A stretch of DNA of 64,000 bases, taken from the NCBI RefSeq assembly GCF_017894365.1, contig NZ_CP059467.1:2108001-2172000 (forward strand), read 5' to 3'. The stretch is from Aromatoleum bremense (GTDB lineage: Bacteria > Pseudomonadota > Gammaproteobacteria > Burkholderiales > Rhodocyclaceae). The notes under the pieces were generated by a model. The model saw nothing but the letters and a program-made list of their open reading frames with translations. It made no database searches and was not told the DNA's origin. The position numbers and the translations under genes were made by a program. This document shows, piece after piece, positions 33,570 to 48,829 of the stretch (within the stretch, counting starts at the first letter, position 1; each line of letters opens with the position of its first letter).

Positions 33570-34482
33570 GACCTACGCGGACACCGTTCGCCTGCTGCTG
33601 GCCGTCGCGCCCGACGTGTTCGCCAACGACATCTTCGCCATGAAGGGCGGCACGGCCATCAACCTCTTCGTGCGGGACATGCCGCGCCTGTCGGTGGACA
33701 TCGACGTGGTGTACCTCCCGTGGCAGACGCCGCGCGACGAAGCGCTGCAAGCCATCAACCAGGAGCTGGCCGCCATCGCCACGCGCGTTGCGCCACTGGG
33801 CGTGCAGACACGCCTGGTTCGCGCCAAGGATCTGGGGGACACTAAGCTGATCGTCGAGAACGACGCCAACCAGGTGAAGATCGAGGTCAACGTCGTGTTC
33901 CGCGGCAGCGTGCTGCCCGTCGAGCGGCGGCCGCTGAGCGCCAAGACCAGCGATCTGTTCGGCGTCGAGTTCGAGCTGCCGGTTCTGGCACCGGACGAGC
34001 TGTACGCCAGCAAGCTGGTGGCCGCGCTGGATCGGCAGCACCCCCGCGACCTGTTCGACGTGTGGCAGCTCTTTGAGTCGGGCGACATCAGCGACGGCAT
34101 GGTCGAGTGCTTCGTGGTCTATCTGGCGGGTCACAACCGGCCACCCCACGAAGTGCTGTTCGGCAACGACAAGGACATCGCCGGCGAGTACGAGCGGGCC
34201 TTTGTCGGCATGACGGAAGTAGACTGCTCCCTGGAGACACTGCTCGACGCTCGCACCAGGCTGCGGCGCGAGCTGCCACAGCGACTGAGCACCGCGCACA
34301 GGCGGTTTCTGAGCGGGCTGGCGCGCGCAGAGCCGGACTGGTCGCTGGTGCAGTGCCAGCATGCCGCGCAACTGCCGGCACTGCGCTGGAAGCTCGCCAA
34401 TCTCGAAACCTTCCGCAAGCGCCGCCCCGACGACTTCGCAGCGCAATCAGCCGCCCTCGACACCGGCTTGGGCCAGAGCTGA
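33562..34482 (+). CDS. AbiEii/AbiGii-type nucleotidyltransferase toxin
   Basis: 306 residues. The nucleotidyltransferase core begins FAMKGGTAINLFVRDMPRLS and then VDIDVVYLP, giving the G-G-T and D-x-D signature; a conserved K follows at LYASKLVAALDRQHPRDLFD. This is the AbiEii family (DUF1814). Such toxins modify tRNA or another RNA when antitoxin is lost. Coupled by 8-base overlap with the AbiEi gene. Intact length. Confidence 0.9.
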   Translation: MDKTYADTVRLLLAVAPDVFANDIFAMKGGTAINLFVRDMPRLSVDIDVVYLPWQTPRDEALQAINQELAAIATRVAPLGVQTRLVRAKDLGDTKLIVENDANQVKIEVNVVFRGSVLPVERRPLSAKTSDLFGVEFELPVLAPDELYASKLVAALDRQHPRDLFDVWQLFESGDISDGMVECFVVYLAGHNRPPHEVLFGNDKDIAGEYERAFVGMTEVDCSLETLLDARTRLRRELPQRLSTAHRRFLSGLARAEPDWSLVQCQHAAQLPALRWKLANLETFRKRRPDDFAAQSAALDTGLGQS

Positions 34483-34838
34483 CGAACACCCCTGCAGCTT
34501 CCGGCTTGCCGGGATTGCCCCATGCCGCATTCATCGTGGCACCCGCGAAGCTGCGGCCCTATACCCAAAGGCTTCCGACAAAGGCCAAAGGCCAAAGGGC
34601 TGGGTGCGGATTCCGACCCAACGTGACCGCTGACTCCGAAATAGTGTGACCGGTGAATCCGCGGTCGTGACCGCGGATTCCGATTTGATCGTGACCGATT
34701 TCGGCGAGTTGTCGGAATGGGCGGTCACGATGTCGGAATCAATGGTCACGATCAAATCGGAACGGGTTTGTGAGGCCAAGCGTGGCAACGTCGTTTGTCA
34801 GGCCGGCTACCCTCGCGCGCTTTGCGCGGAGACCGAGG

Positions 34839-36407
34839 ATGCCGGCGGAGCGGATTGCCATGCACAAGATCAGGGAGCTGTTACGGCTCAAATACGACTG
34901 CGCGCTGTCGCATGAGCGCATTGCCCGCGCGCTGTCGATTTCCAAAGGAGTGGTCGCCAAGTATGTGAAGGCGGCCGAGGAGTGCGGCCGGCCGTGGGCC
35001 GAGTTGTCGGCGGCCGACGAGGCCGAGTTGCGCCGGGTGCTGGGGGTCGCCCGGCGTGGACGTGGCGCGAGCGTCGCGAATGTGCCGCCGGATCTGGCGG
35101 CGGTGCATCAGGGGCTCAAGCGAAAGAACGTCACGCTGGCGCTGCTGTGGGAAGAGTACGTGCAGACGGCCGACGGGCCGAGCTATCAGTACTCGCGCTT
35201 TTGCGACCTGTACCGCGCGTTCGCCCGCACGCTCAAGCGCTCGATGCGCCAGGTGCACCGCGCCGGCGAGAAACTCTTCATCGATTACGCGGGCGACACG
35301 GTGCCGATCGTCGACGCCGACACGGGCGAGATTTCGCGCGCGCAGATCTTCGTCGCGGTGCTCGGCGCCTCGAGCTATACGTTCGCCTGCGCCACGGCGA
35401 CGCAGTCGCAGGCCGACTGGCTGGGCTCGCTCGCCCGGGCGCTGGCCTTCATCGGCGGCGTGCCCGAGCTCGTGGTGCCCGACAATACGCGCTCGCTCGT
35501 CGGGCAGGCCGACCGCTACGAGCCGCAACTGCAGCGCACCACCGCCGAGTTCGCCGCGCACTACGGCGTGGCGATCCTGCCCGCGCGCCCCTACAAGCCG
35601 CAGGACAAGGCCAAGGTCGAAGTCGGCGTACAGATCGTGCAGCGCTGGATTCTGGCGCGGCTGCGGCATCGACGTTTCTTCTCGCTGGGAGAGTTGAACG
35701 AGGCGATCGCCGCGTTACTCGAGCCGCTGAACACGCGTGCCTTCCGGCGCCTGCCAGGCTCGCGCCACGAAGCGTTCGAGACGCTCGATCGGCCGGCGCT
35801 GCGCCCGTTGCCCGCCACCGCGTTCCAGTTCGCCCAGTGGAAACGGGCCAAGCCCAATATCGATTACCACGTCGAGTTCGACGGGCATTACTACAGCGTG
35901 CCGTATGCGCTCGCCGGCCAAGCGGTGGAGTTGCGCATCACCGCGAGCAGCATCGAATGCTTTGCGGCGGGCCGCCGCGTCGCGGTGCATGCGAGAAGCC
36001 CCCGGTACGGAGCGTTCACCACGCTCACCGAGCACATGCCCGCATCCCATCAGGCGCATCGCCAGTGGTCCCCGGGCAAACTCATCGCCTGGGGTGCCAC
36101 GGTCGGACCTCACACCGAGCAGGTGGTCAGCCACCAACTCGAACGCATGCCGCACCCCGAGCAGGGCTACCGGGCGTGCCTCGGGCTGATGCGCCTCGGT
36201 CGCCAATACGGCAACGAACGCCTCGAAGCCGCGGCGACCCGCGCCGTCACCCTCGGGGCGATGCGTTACCGCAACGTCGCCCCGATCCTCAAGAGCGGGC
36301 TCGACCGCGCACCGCTCCCCACTCCCACTCCCACTGCCGCTAGCCAAACCGAACTGGCGCTTCCCACCGTGCACGAGAACCTGCGCGGGGCGCGCTACTA
36401 CCACTGA
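34839..36407 (+). CDS. istA: IS21-family transposase IstA, copy B
   Basis: 522 residues from ATG 34839 (GTG 34770 and ATG 34860 are alternatives). Same features as the copy A protein: helix-turn-helix [20 protein letters not shown], then rve core [29 protein letters not shown] and [14 protein letters not shown]. It has a few extra residues near the C-terminus ([12 protein letters not shown]). Frame intact. Confidence 0.93.
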   Translation: MPAERIAMHKIRELLRLKYDCALSHERIARALSISKGVVAKYVKAAEECGRPWAELSAADEAELRRVLGVARRGRGASVANVPPDLAAVHQGLKRKNVTLALLWEEYVQTADGPSYQYSRFCDLYRAFARTLKRSMRQVHRAGEKLFIDYAGDTVPIVDADTGEISRAQIFVAVLGASSYTFACATATQSQADWLGSLARALAFIGGVPELVVPDNTRSLVGQADRYEPQLQRTTAEFAAHYGVAILPARPYKPQDKAKVEVGVQIVQRWILARLRHRRFFSLGELNEAIAALLEPLNTRAFRRLPGSRHEAFETLDRPALRPLPATAFQFAQWKRAKPNIDYHVEFDGHYYSVPYALAGQAVELRITASSIECFAAGRRVAVHARSPRYGAFTTLTEHMPASHQAHRQWSPGKLIAWGATVGPHTEQVVSHQLERMPHPEQGYRACLGLMRLGRQYGNERLEAAATRAVTLGAMRYRNVAPILKSGLDRAPLPTPTPTAASQTELALPTVHENLRGARYYH

Positions 36408-36429
36408 TTCCACCCACCGGAGAACATCG

Positions 36430-37164
36430 ATGCTGATACAACACAGCCTGCAACAACTGCGCACCCTGCGCCTGGAAGGCATGGCCCGCGCCTTCGAGGA
36501 GCAGCTCACCCAGCCCGCCATCACCGCGCTGAGCTTCGAGGAGCGCTTCGCCCAGCTCATCGATCGCGAGATCCTGCTGCGCGACGGCAAACGCATCGAC
36601 CGGCTGCTCAAGGCAGCCCGCATCAAGGCCGCTGCAGCCTGCCTGGAGGACGTCGACTACCGCGCCGGGCGCGGGCTCGAGCGCAGCCAGATCGCCGCGC
36701 TCGGCACCGGGCAATGGATCCGCCATCACCAGAACTGCCTCATCACCGGGCCCACCGGCAGCGGCAAGACCTGGCTCGCCTGCGCGCTCGCCAATGCCGC
36801 GTGCCGGCAGGGCCTCGCGGCCTATTACGTGCGTCTGCCGCGGCTCTTCGAAGAGCTGCGCATCGCGCATGCCGACGGCAGCTTCAGCCGACGCCTCATG
36901 CAGCTCGCGCGCATGGATCTCATCGTCATCGACGATTGGGGCCTGGCCGCGCCGTCGGCGCAGGAGCGAAGCGACCTGCTGGAGCTGCTCGACGACCGCG
37001 TCGGCACGCGTTCGACCGTGATCACCAGCCAGCTGCCGATCGAGCACTGGCACACCTACCTGGGCGACCCGACCTTCGCCGATGCGATCCTCGATCGCGT
37101 CGTGCACGCCGCGCACAAGCTCGCCCTCAAGGGCGAGTCGATGAGAAGAAAGGAAAAGGCATGA
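36430..37164 (+). CDS. istB: IS21-family ATPase helper IstB, copy B
   Basis: 244 residues, same length as copy A. Walker [12 protein letters not shown], Walker [24 protein letters not shown] 36430 follows CCGGAGAACATCG. It lies 22 bases behind istA, closer than in copy A, where the spacer carries an extra 45 bases. Confidence 0.94.
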   Translation: MLIQHSLQQLRTLRLEGMARAFEEQLTQPAITALSFEERFAQLIDREILLRDGKRIDRLLKAARIKAAAACLEDVDYRAGRGLERSQIAALGTGQWIRHHQNCLITGPTGSGKTWLACALANAACRQGLAAYYVRLPRLFEELRIAHADGSFSRRLMQLARMDLIVIDDWGLAAPSAQERSDLLELLDDRVGTRSTVITSQLPIEHWHTYLGDPTFADAILDRVVHAAHKLALKGESMRRKEKA

Positions 37165-37278
37165 GGCCGTGCGCGCGAGACGCCTTACCCACAGGCGCCC
37201 GCCCGCCAGCGTATGAGGCGCGCTGGCGGCCGCCTGTGGATAAGCCTGCGCCGTGCCTCGAATTGACCGTGATCGTGA

Positions 37279-38430
<1,152 letters not shown>

Positions 38431-38536
38431 TTTACTACCGGCCACATTGCTATTCGTTCCGCACTAACCAAACAGATCAACTTGTCAGGCCAGTCTTGCT
38501 GATACTTCGATCCAAACGAAATGATGGAGACGTTCC

Positions 38537-39091
38537 ATGTCCATAGAATTGACACAACCGTTTAATTATCTCGAAAAGCCTGTGAGTCTTGAGCTCCAAA
38601 ACGCAGTCGAACAGTTTTACTATCGGGAAGCGCAACTTCTTGATCATCGTAAATATCAAGAATGGTTAACCCTGCTCACTGAGGACATCCATTATTGGGT
38701 TCCAATTCGGACCACTCAGACCACAAAAAATTCGAACCTGGAGTACTACGGTCCGGGATGTAACGCCCACTTCGACGAAGACCACAGTCGATTGACTGCC
38801 CGTATCCGTGGCAGGTTGTCAGGCCTTAACTGGACCGAAGACCCCCCTTCCCGATCCCGTCACATGATCACTAATGTGATTGTGCGCGAAGTGTCAGCTG
38901 AGAAGCTCGAAGTGAGTTCCGCCTTCTTGTGCTATCGCAATCGTCTTGAACGAATGACTGACATTTACGTCGGGGAGCGTCGCGATATTCTCCTACGGGC
39001 AAATGATGGTCTGGGTTTCAAGATCGACAAGCGCACAGTATTGCTCGATCAAGGCACGATCACGGCCAACAATCTGAGCATGTTCTTCTAA
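38537..39091 (+). CDS. bphE: aromatic-ring-hydroxylating dioxygenase small subunit
   Basis: 184 residues, normal for BphE/BphA2/TodC2. Conserved blocks: LQNAVEQFYYREAQLLDHRK, WLTLLTEDIHYWVPIRTT, ARIRGRLSGLNWTEDPPSRS and the C-terminus NNLSMFF. It forms the structural part of the alpha3-beta3 oxygenase. ATG 38537 lies 106 bases past the large-subunit stop. Intact, but without a complete partner in this window. Confidence 0.93.
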   Translation: MSIELTQPFNYLEKPVSLELQNAVEQFYYREAQLLDHRKYQEWLTLLTEDIHYWVPIRTTQTTKNSNLEYYGPGCNAHFDEDHSRLTARIRGRLSGLNWTEDPPSRSRHMITNVIVREVSAEKLEVSSAFLCYRNRLERMTDIYVGERRDILLRANDGLGFKIDKRTVLLDQGTITANNLSMFF

Positions 39092-39162
39092 GGCTGGGGT
39101 ATCGGAGAACCGACGACAGGGTTCGCACCGGGGGTGTGAATCCTGTCGTTCAGGAGGAAGCA

Positions 39163-39609
39163 ATGAACGATAAAGCAATCCGCTGGTTCCTGGCTGCAAT
39201 CGGCATTTTTTATTTACTAAATTTTTTGGGACTGCTTCCTGCCCGTAGTGCTGCCGTCCTGATGCTGATGTACCCCTCTGTCGGAAATGGCTTTCAAGGG
39301 GAACTCATGATGCTACTTCAGGATGCGTGGCTCGTGGTCGGGATGCAGCTTGGCGCTGTGGGGGTGCTCGCTCTTTGGGCCCTGCGCGAACCCATTCGCT
39401 ATGCAGGCATTATTCCTGTCGTTGTGTTCATCGAGATTTTCGACGCAATGTGGGATGTCTATAGCATGGTCTTAAGTAGCGAGACCCTGTGGTTTGGGCT
39501 TACTACACTTGCTATTCATTTGGTGTGGATCATATGGGGAATCAGCCTCTGGCGCCAGGTAGGCGACCGCTTGAGTCAACCCCGTGCTGTTGATGCAGAA
39601 AGAAATTGA
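39163..39609 (+). CDS. small membrane protein between bphE and bphF (orf1 position)
   Basis: 148 residues with four hydrophobic segments (e.g. WFLAAIGIFYLLNFLGLLPA, VVGMQLGAVGVLALWALREP and the last, LAIHLVWIIWGISLW). Start ATG 39163 has AGGAGG ahead of it. The LB400-type bph operon has an unknown open reading frame (orf1) between the small subunit and ferredoxin genes, and this is its positional counterpart. A role in uptake or membrane placing of the hydrophobic substrate has no direct support. Confidence 0.7.
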   Translation: MNDKAIRWFLAAIGIFYLLNFLGLLPARSAAVLMLMYPSVGNGFQGELMMLLQDAWLVVGMQLGAVGVLALWALREPIRYAGIIPVVVFIEIFDAMWDVYSMVLSSETLWFGLTTLAIHLVWIIWGISLWRQVGDRLSQPRAVDAERN

Positions 39610-39644
39610 GCGGATTGAAAAGTTAAGTCCAATCTACGAGGTAA

Positions 39645-40942
<1,298 letters not shown>

Positions 40943-42459
40943 AGGCTGTGAAAAATCCCCGGCCAGTTATATGTCTTTGGTATAATCAGGTCTTGCTACG
41001 AGGTCTGGATTTGCGCCGATGACGAAGACGCGAGCACGGGTGCTGCGGCCCAACCGGGGGCAGATGGAGTTTCGGGCGAGTGACCTGGAGTCACTGCTGC
41101 CGGAGGGGCATCGGGCGCGCCTGGTGTGGGCGTACGTCGAGCGGCAAGACCTGTCACGGTTCTACGCCGGGATTCGTGCGGTCGATGGCGGGGTGGGCCG
41201 CTCGGCAATCGCGCCGGAGATTTTGCTGGCGCTGTGGTTGTACGCCACGCTCGACGGGGTGGGCAGCGCGCGGGCGGTGTCACGGCTGCTCGAATCGCAT
41301 GACGCCTACCGCTGGTTGTGCGGCGGTGTTCAGGTCAATCACCACACCCTTTCGGACTTTCGCAAGGATCAGGGCGAAGGGCTGGACGAGTTGCTGAGTG
41401 TGAGCATCGCCAGCCTGATGGCGGCCGGGGTGGTCAAGCTCAAACAGGTGGCGCAGGACGGGATGCGGGTGCGGGCGAGCGCCGGGGCGGGCTCGTTTCG
41501 CCGCAAGGAGAAGCTCGAAGGCTACCTGGAGGCGGCGCGCGCGGCCGTGGCGCGGCTCAAAGCCGAGGCGGAGGCGGACCCGGCGCAGGCCGAACGGGCG
41601 CGGGAAGCGGCCCGGCTACGGGCGGCGAAAGAGCGTGAAGCGCGTCTTGAGAAGGCGCTGGCGCGGCTGCCCGAGATCGAAGCGATCAAGCAGCGGCAAG
41701 GCAAAAACCCCGACCAGGCGCGCGCGTCGATGACCGATGCCGAAGCGACGGTGATGAAGATGGGCGACGGCGGCTTTCGGCCGGCGTACAACCCGCAACT
41801 GGCGAGCGACGCCGACTCGCTGGTGATCGTGGGGGTCGAGGTGGCCACCGTCGGCAGCGACCAAGGGCAGATGGTGCCGATGATCGAGCAGGTCACCGCG
41901 CGCTGCGGTCAGCTGCCCGAAGCTTGGTTGGTCGATGGCGGCTACGTCGGGCACGAGCAGATCGAGCAGGCGAGCCAAAGCACCGTCGTTTATGGGCCGG
42001 TGCCGCAACCCAAGGACAAGGCGGTCGATCCGCACCAGGCGAAGGCCAGCGACAGCGAAGCGGTGGCGGCCTGGCGGCAGCGGATGGGCACGGACGAGGC
42101 CAAGGTCATTTACAAGCGGCGAGCGGCGACGGCCGAATGCGTCAATGCGCACAGCCGCAACCGCGGCCTGCAGCAGTTCCGGGTGCGGGGTCTGGCGAAG
42201 GTCAAGTGTGTGATGCTGATCTTTGCTTTGGCGCACAACCTGATGCGCATGGTCAGCCTCGCACCGGAATTGCTCGGGCTAGGGACAGGTGCGTCCGCAG
42301 TTCCCGGAATCGGGGTTTAAGGGGCGAAAAATGGGGAAAAACGCCAAATGAACGGTCGATAGCGCTACAAATGATGCAAAAAACCTCTCGCGCCAAGCAA
42401 AACGGCGTCAACCTCGCTCGCGCGTCTAATCGGTCCTGCGAACGAAAGATTCACAAACT
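40943..42459 (+). mobile_element. IS1182-family insertion sequence in bphG
   Basis: About 1.52 kb, with one transposase gene. The ends are weakly inverted (left AGGCTGTGAAAAATCC, right complement AGTTTGTGAATCTTTC). It is bordered by the direct repeat CCGAG at 40938-40942 and 42460-42464, which marks the target duplication and fits the restored reductase reading frame exactly. The GC content is higher than in the aromatic genes around it. Confidence 0.88.
41019..42320 (+). CDS. IS1182-family transposase
   Basis: 433 residues from ATG 41019. The N-terminal DUF772 type domain reads PEILLALWLYATLDGVGSAR, then HHTLSDFRKDQGEGLDELL. A charged coiled-coil region follows (AARAAVARLKAEAEADPAQA). The C-terminal DDE part has PEAWLVDGGYVGHEQIEQA and YKRRAATAECVNAHSRNRGL, ending VKCVMLIFALAHNLMRM. 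Intact, so the element may still be mobile. Confidence 0.9.
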   Translation: MTKTRARVLRPNRGQMEFRASDLESLLPEGHRARLVWAYVERQDLSRFYAGIRAVDGGVGRSAIAPEILLALWLYATLDGVGSARAVSRLLESHDAYRWLCGGVQVNHHTLSDFRKDQGEGLDELLSVSIASLMAAGVVKLKQVAQDGMRVRASAGAGSFRRKEKLEGYLEAARAAVARLKAEAEADPAQAERAREAARLRAAKEREARLEKALARLPEIEAIKQRQGKNPDQARASMTDAEATVMKMGDGGFRPAYNPQLASDADSLVIVGVEVATVGSDQGQMVPMIEQVTARCGQLPEAWLVDGGYVGHEQIEQASQSTVVYGPVPQPKDKAVDPHQAKASDSEAVAAWRQRMGTDEAKVIYKRRAATAECVNAHSRNRGLQQFRVRGLAKVKCVMLIFALAHNLMRMVSLAPELLGLGTGASAVPGIGV

Positions 42460-42464
42460 CCGAG

Positions 42465-42740
42465 ATCGCAGGGCACCGCATCCAGATGATTGGGGATATG
42501 CAGGGACCCGGTGAATATGTGCAGCGCGGCGAGTTCGAACCCAATCAGCAAACCGTGCTGTTCCGGGTTTTGGACGGCAAGGCGCTGGCTGCGGTGGCGA
42601 TTAATTCGACCAAGGACTTCGGTGGCGTAAGCCGTTTAGTGATGTCCGAAATAGAGATAGTGCCTGACCACCTCGCTGATACGGATATCAGCATCCGCGA
42701 ACTACTCAAGGGGAATGCGGCGCGAACCGTAACCGCCTAG
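42465..42740 (+). pseudogene. bphG: ferredoxin reductase BphG/BphA4, 3' part
   Basis: 91 codons in frame beginning IAGHRIQMIGDMQGPGEYV and ending at TAG 42738-42740. This is the C-terminal domain of BphA4-type reductases that contacts the Rieske ferredoxin. It has no start of its own at the joint (internal ATGs at 42486 and 42498 are not credible starts). Continuation of the piece at 39977-40942. Confidence 0.9.
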
Positions 42741-42747
42741 ATGATGA

Positions 42748-43632
<885 letters not shown>

Positions 43633-43658
43633 TTCATAACTAACCAAGGAGAAATAGG

Positions 43659-44594
43659 ATGGAGATCAAGGCATTGGGTTATATGGGGTTTTCCGTAAAC
43701 GATGTTCCGGAATGGCGGCGGTATCTCACCAAGCTGGCCGGTTTGATGGAAACGCCATGCTCAACAGATGAACAGGCCCGTTTTCGAATGGATTCGAGAA
43801 GCTGGCGTATTGGCGTAGAACAAGGCGACTTGGATGATCTGGCATTTGCAGGATTTGAAGTTGCTAATCCTAGTGCTCTAGAAAAAATGCGTGTCCGACT
43901 TCAGGAAGCTGGAGTAAAAATCATAAGCGATGTTGGCGATCTCGCGAAAAAGCGCGATGTGCTTGATCTGATTGCCTTCAAAGACCCGTTCGGCATGCAA
44001 ATAGAAATCTTCTATGGCGCGGGGGATTCCTACGAAAAACCCTTTGTTTCGCCAACCGGCGTAACAGGCTTTCAAACGGGAGACCAAGGGTTGGGGCACT
44101 ATTTTTATGCCGTTCCAGATGTTGTCAAGGGTTTGTCATTTTACGTTGACGTGCTTGGCTTTAAATTGTCGGACGTAATCGATATTCCTTTAGGTCCGGA
44201 TATGACGGTACGTGGCCACTTTCTGCATTGCAATGGACGTCACCATACCATGGCAATCGCTGAAGCCCCCATGCCTAAGCGCATCCACCATTTCATGCTC
44301 CAAGCCGCCACGCTGGATGACGTTGGGCATGCATGTGATCGTTTGGACGGTTTTGATGACCAAACTACCGATTCCAATCTTGGAGTTGCTGAAGAAAAGC
44401 CCAATAGCTACCTGACCACCACTATTGGCCGGCATGTAAACGACCATATGGTTTCATTTTATGCCCGGACGCCATCAGGATTCGAAATGGAATTTGGTTG
44501 GGGCGCTCGTGCTGTTGACGATTGCAACTGGACAATGACCCGCCACAGTCGCACAGCCATGTGGGGGCACAAGTCGCTCCGGAAACAAAAATAG
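43659..44594 (+). CDS. bphC: 2,3-dihydroxybiphenyl 1,2-dioxygenase (extradiol, type I)
   Basis: 311 residues, two-domain vicinal-oxygen-chelate fold. Iron ligands are expected at His147 (DQGLGHYFY), His211 (PKRIHHFML) and the glutamate near 278 (PSGFEMEFGW). An active-site histidine lies in CNGRHHTMAI. ATG 43659 follows AAGGAGAAATAGG. It cuts the catechol ring next to the hydroxyls and gives the yellow meta-cleavage product. About 13 residues longer than the LB400 protein, mostly in a loop near 230-245. Confidence 0.94.
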   Translation: MEIKALGYMGFSVNDVPEWRRYLTKLAGLMETPCSTDEQARFRMDSRSWRIGVEQGDLDDLAFAGFEVANPSALEKMRVRLQEAGVKIISDVGDLAKKRDVLDLIAFKDPFGMQIEIFYGAGDSYEKPFVSPTGVTGFQTGDQGLGHYFYAVPDVVKGLSFYVDVLGFKLSDVIDIPLGPDMTVRGHFLHCNGRHHTMAIAEAPMPKRIHHFMLQAATLDDVGHACDRLDGFDDQTTDSNLGVAEEKPNSYLTTTIGRHVNDHMVSFYARTPSGFEMEFGWGARAVDDCNWTMTRHSRTAMWGHKSLRKQK

Positions 44595-44762
44595 CGTGTG
44601 ATCAAACTATTCTTCCCAAACGGTGGATTTTCAGATGTTTGGGGGGAATAGGAAAACGCCTTTAGGACAAAGTGATAGCTGAATGATTTTCTAAACAAAA
44701 GCTATCGGTCTATGACGGCAGACGGGTGATTTACTAAAGTTCCGAATAGGAGATTGAATGGC

Positions 44763-45548
44763 ATGATGGATGAAGATATTGTCACCAAGCTGGGAGACGA
44801 GCTTTACGACGCATTATGTGCAAAAAGAATGCTCGAGCCTTTGAGCAACCGTTATCCCGGTATCTCAGTTGATGACGCTTACAGAATTCAGTTACGGATG
44901 ATTTCCTGCCGCCAAAAAGCAGGAGAGAGAATTGTTGGAAAGAAAATTGGAATCACAAGTCGGCCTGTAATGGATCTGCTCAAGGTCTATCAGCCTGATT
45001 TTGGGTATTTGCTCGATGGAATGTCTATCTGTGACGGAGCGCGCATTCCAATTGAATCGCTTATTCAGCCCAAAATTGAAGGCGAAATTGCCTTTGTGTT
45101 AAAGCGCGACTTGATGGGGCCAGGAATCAGCGCAGCCGACGTCCTTGCGGCTACCGATTTTGTTATGCCTTGCTTTGAAATTGTCGATTCGCGTATTCGG
45201 GACTGGAAAATCCAGATACAGGATACGGTAGCAGACAACGCTTCCTGCGGCCTATTCGTGCTCGGAAACACCATGGCCGATCCGAGGAAGCTTGATCTAA
45301 CAACTTGTGGCATGGTCTTGGAAAAAAATGGTGAGATTGTGGCGACAGGAGCAGGGGCGGCGGCGTTGGGGTCTCCTATCAATGCTGTAGTTTGGTTGGG
45401 GAATACACTTGGTGGCCTGGGAATTCCACTTAAGGCAGGAGAAATTATTCTTTCTGGGGCGCTTGCGAGTATGTTTAGTATTCATGCAGGCGACCATTAT
45501 CGTGTGGCAATTGGAGGTATCGGTAGTTGTTCCGTCTCCTTTGTCTGA
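44763..45548 (+). CDS. bphH: 2-hydroxypenta-2,4-dienoate hydratase
   Basis: 261 residues from ATG 44763, with AGGAG ahead (TTG 44754 is in frame but less likely). Family blocks: GKKIGITSRPVMDLLKVYQP, PKIEGEIAFVLKRDL, EIVDSRIRDWKIQIQDTVAD and GAAALGSPINAVVWLGNTLG. It adds water to 2-hydroxypentadienoate to give 4-hydroxy-2-oxovalerate. It lies directly behind bphC, where LB400 has bphK (a glutathione transferase) first; that gene is absent here. AT-rich like bphC. Confidence 0.93.
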   Translation: MMDEDIVTKLGDELYDALCAKRMLEPLSNRYPGISVDDAYRIQLRMISCRQKAGERIVGKKIGITSRPVMDLLKVYQPDFGYLLDGMSICDGARIPIESLIQPKIEGEIAFVLKRDLMGPGISAADVLAATDFVMPCFEIVDSRIRDWKIQIQDTVADNASCGLFVLGNTMADPRKLDLTTCGMVLEKNGEIVATGAGAAALGSPINAVVWLGNTLGGLGIPLKAGEIILSGALASMFSIHAGDHYRVAIGGIGSCSVSFV

Positions 45549-45742
45549 CTGGATAGCCATTGACGTGGGGTTATTGGACGCCACTAAGTCACTATGCCAC
45601 TCCGTGTGTTGCGGTATTCCTCAGCAATACTGATTTCCAATAGGCTAAGTTTGCAGGGGGACGTGCCATGCAAATAACGCCACCGCCAAAAGAATTGTGT
45701 ATATGTGCATGTCAAATCTATGCTTTATGAATTGGAGTTTTA

Positions 45743-46690
45743 ATGAACAAGATTAAGTGCGCCCTGATCGGCCCGGGCAACATCGGCACCGATCTTCTGT
45801 ACAAACTTAAGCGCAGCCCCTTCCTCGAACCGGTGTGGATGATCGGCATCGACCCCGAATCCGAAGGCCTCAAGCGCGCCGCCGACATGGGCCTCAAGAC
45901 CTGTGCCACCGGCGTCGATGGCTTCCTGCCGCATGTCCTCGCCGATAGCATCCAGATCGCCTTCGATGCGACCAGCGCCTACGTCCATGCCGAGAATAGT
46001 CGTAAGCTCAATGAGCTCGGCGTCCTGATGATCGACCTGACGCCGGCGGCCATCGGCCCCTACTGCGTGCCGCCGGTCAACCTCGTCGAGCACGTCGGCA
46101 AGCGCGAAATGAACGTCAATATGGTCACCTGCGGCGGACAAGCCACCATCCCGATGGTCGCTGCCGTCTCCCGTGTCCAGCCGGTCGCTTACGGCGAAAT
46201 CGTCGCCACTGTCTCTTCGAAGAGCGCCGGCCCCGGCACCCGCAAGAATATCGACGAATTCACCCGCACGACCGCCGGTGCCGTCGAAAAGGTCGGCGGC
46301 GCCAAAAAAGGCAAGGCCATCATCATCATCAACCCGGCCGAACCACCGCTTGTCATGCGCGACACCGTGCATTGCCTGACCGAAACCGCGCCCGATCAGG
46401 AAAAAATAACTGAATCCATCCACGCCATGATCAAGGAAGTCCAGAAATACGTGCCGGGCTATCGCCTGGTCAACGGCCCAGTATTCGACGGCAACCGTGT
46501 GTCCGTCTACATGGAAGTCACCGGACTCGGGGATTTCCTCCCGACCTACGCCGGTAACCTCGACATCATGACTGCTGCCGGTGCCCGTACCGCCGAAATG
46601 TTCGCCGAAGAAATTATTGCTGGTCGCCTCACCCTCGAACCCAAGGTTGCTACCGGTTCCCCCAAACTGGCCGGTTGCGGTTCCAACTGA
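45743..46690 (+). CDS. bphJ: acetaldehyde dehydrogenase (acylating)
   Basis: 315 residues. NAD-binding start [20 protein letters not shown], catalytic cysteine in [20 protein letters not shown], and [20 protein letters not shown] further on. It turns acetaldehyde and CoA to acetyl-CoA while channelled from the aldolase next door. The gene and bphI after it are noticeably richer in C and G at third codon positions than bphH before and bphD after, suggesting a different source. Confidence 0.95.
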   Translation: MNKIKCALIGPGNIGTDLLYKLKRSPFLEPVWMIGIDPESEGLKRAADMGLKTCATGVDGFLPHVLADSIQIAFDATSAYVHAENSRKLNELGVLMIDLTPAAIGPYCVPPVNLVEHVGKREMNVNMVTCGGQATIPMVAAVSRVQPVAYGEIVATVSSKSAGPGTRKNIDEFTRTTAGAVEKVGGAKKGKAIIIINPAEPPLVMRDTVHCLTETAPDQEKITESIHAMIKEVQKYVPGYRLVNGPVFDGNRVSVYMEVTGLGDFLPTYAGNLDIMTAAGARTAEMFAEEIIAGRLTLEPKVATGSPKLAGCGSN

Positions 46691-46706
46691 TACGGAGAAA
46701 ATAATC

Positions 46707-48649
<1,943 letters not shown>

Positions 48650-48829
48650 CACCAAAGGGGGCCCGATTGACCACTTTACTACGTAACCACCGGTTACGAA
48701 CGAGAAGTAAGAATTTCGGATTTTCGAGATCAATAATCAGAAGCAATTAAACAGAACAGGAAGTAAGCCACCGCTTAGAAAAAACGGGGTTGATTTCTTT
48801 AATTAACATATAAAAATGGAGGAGGCTGT

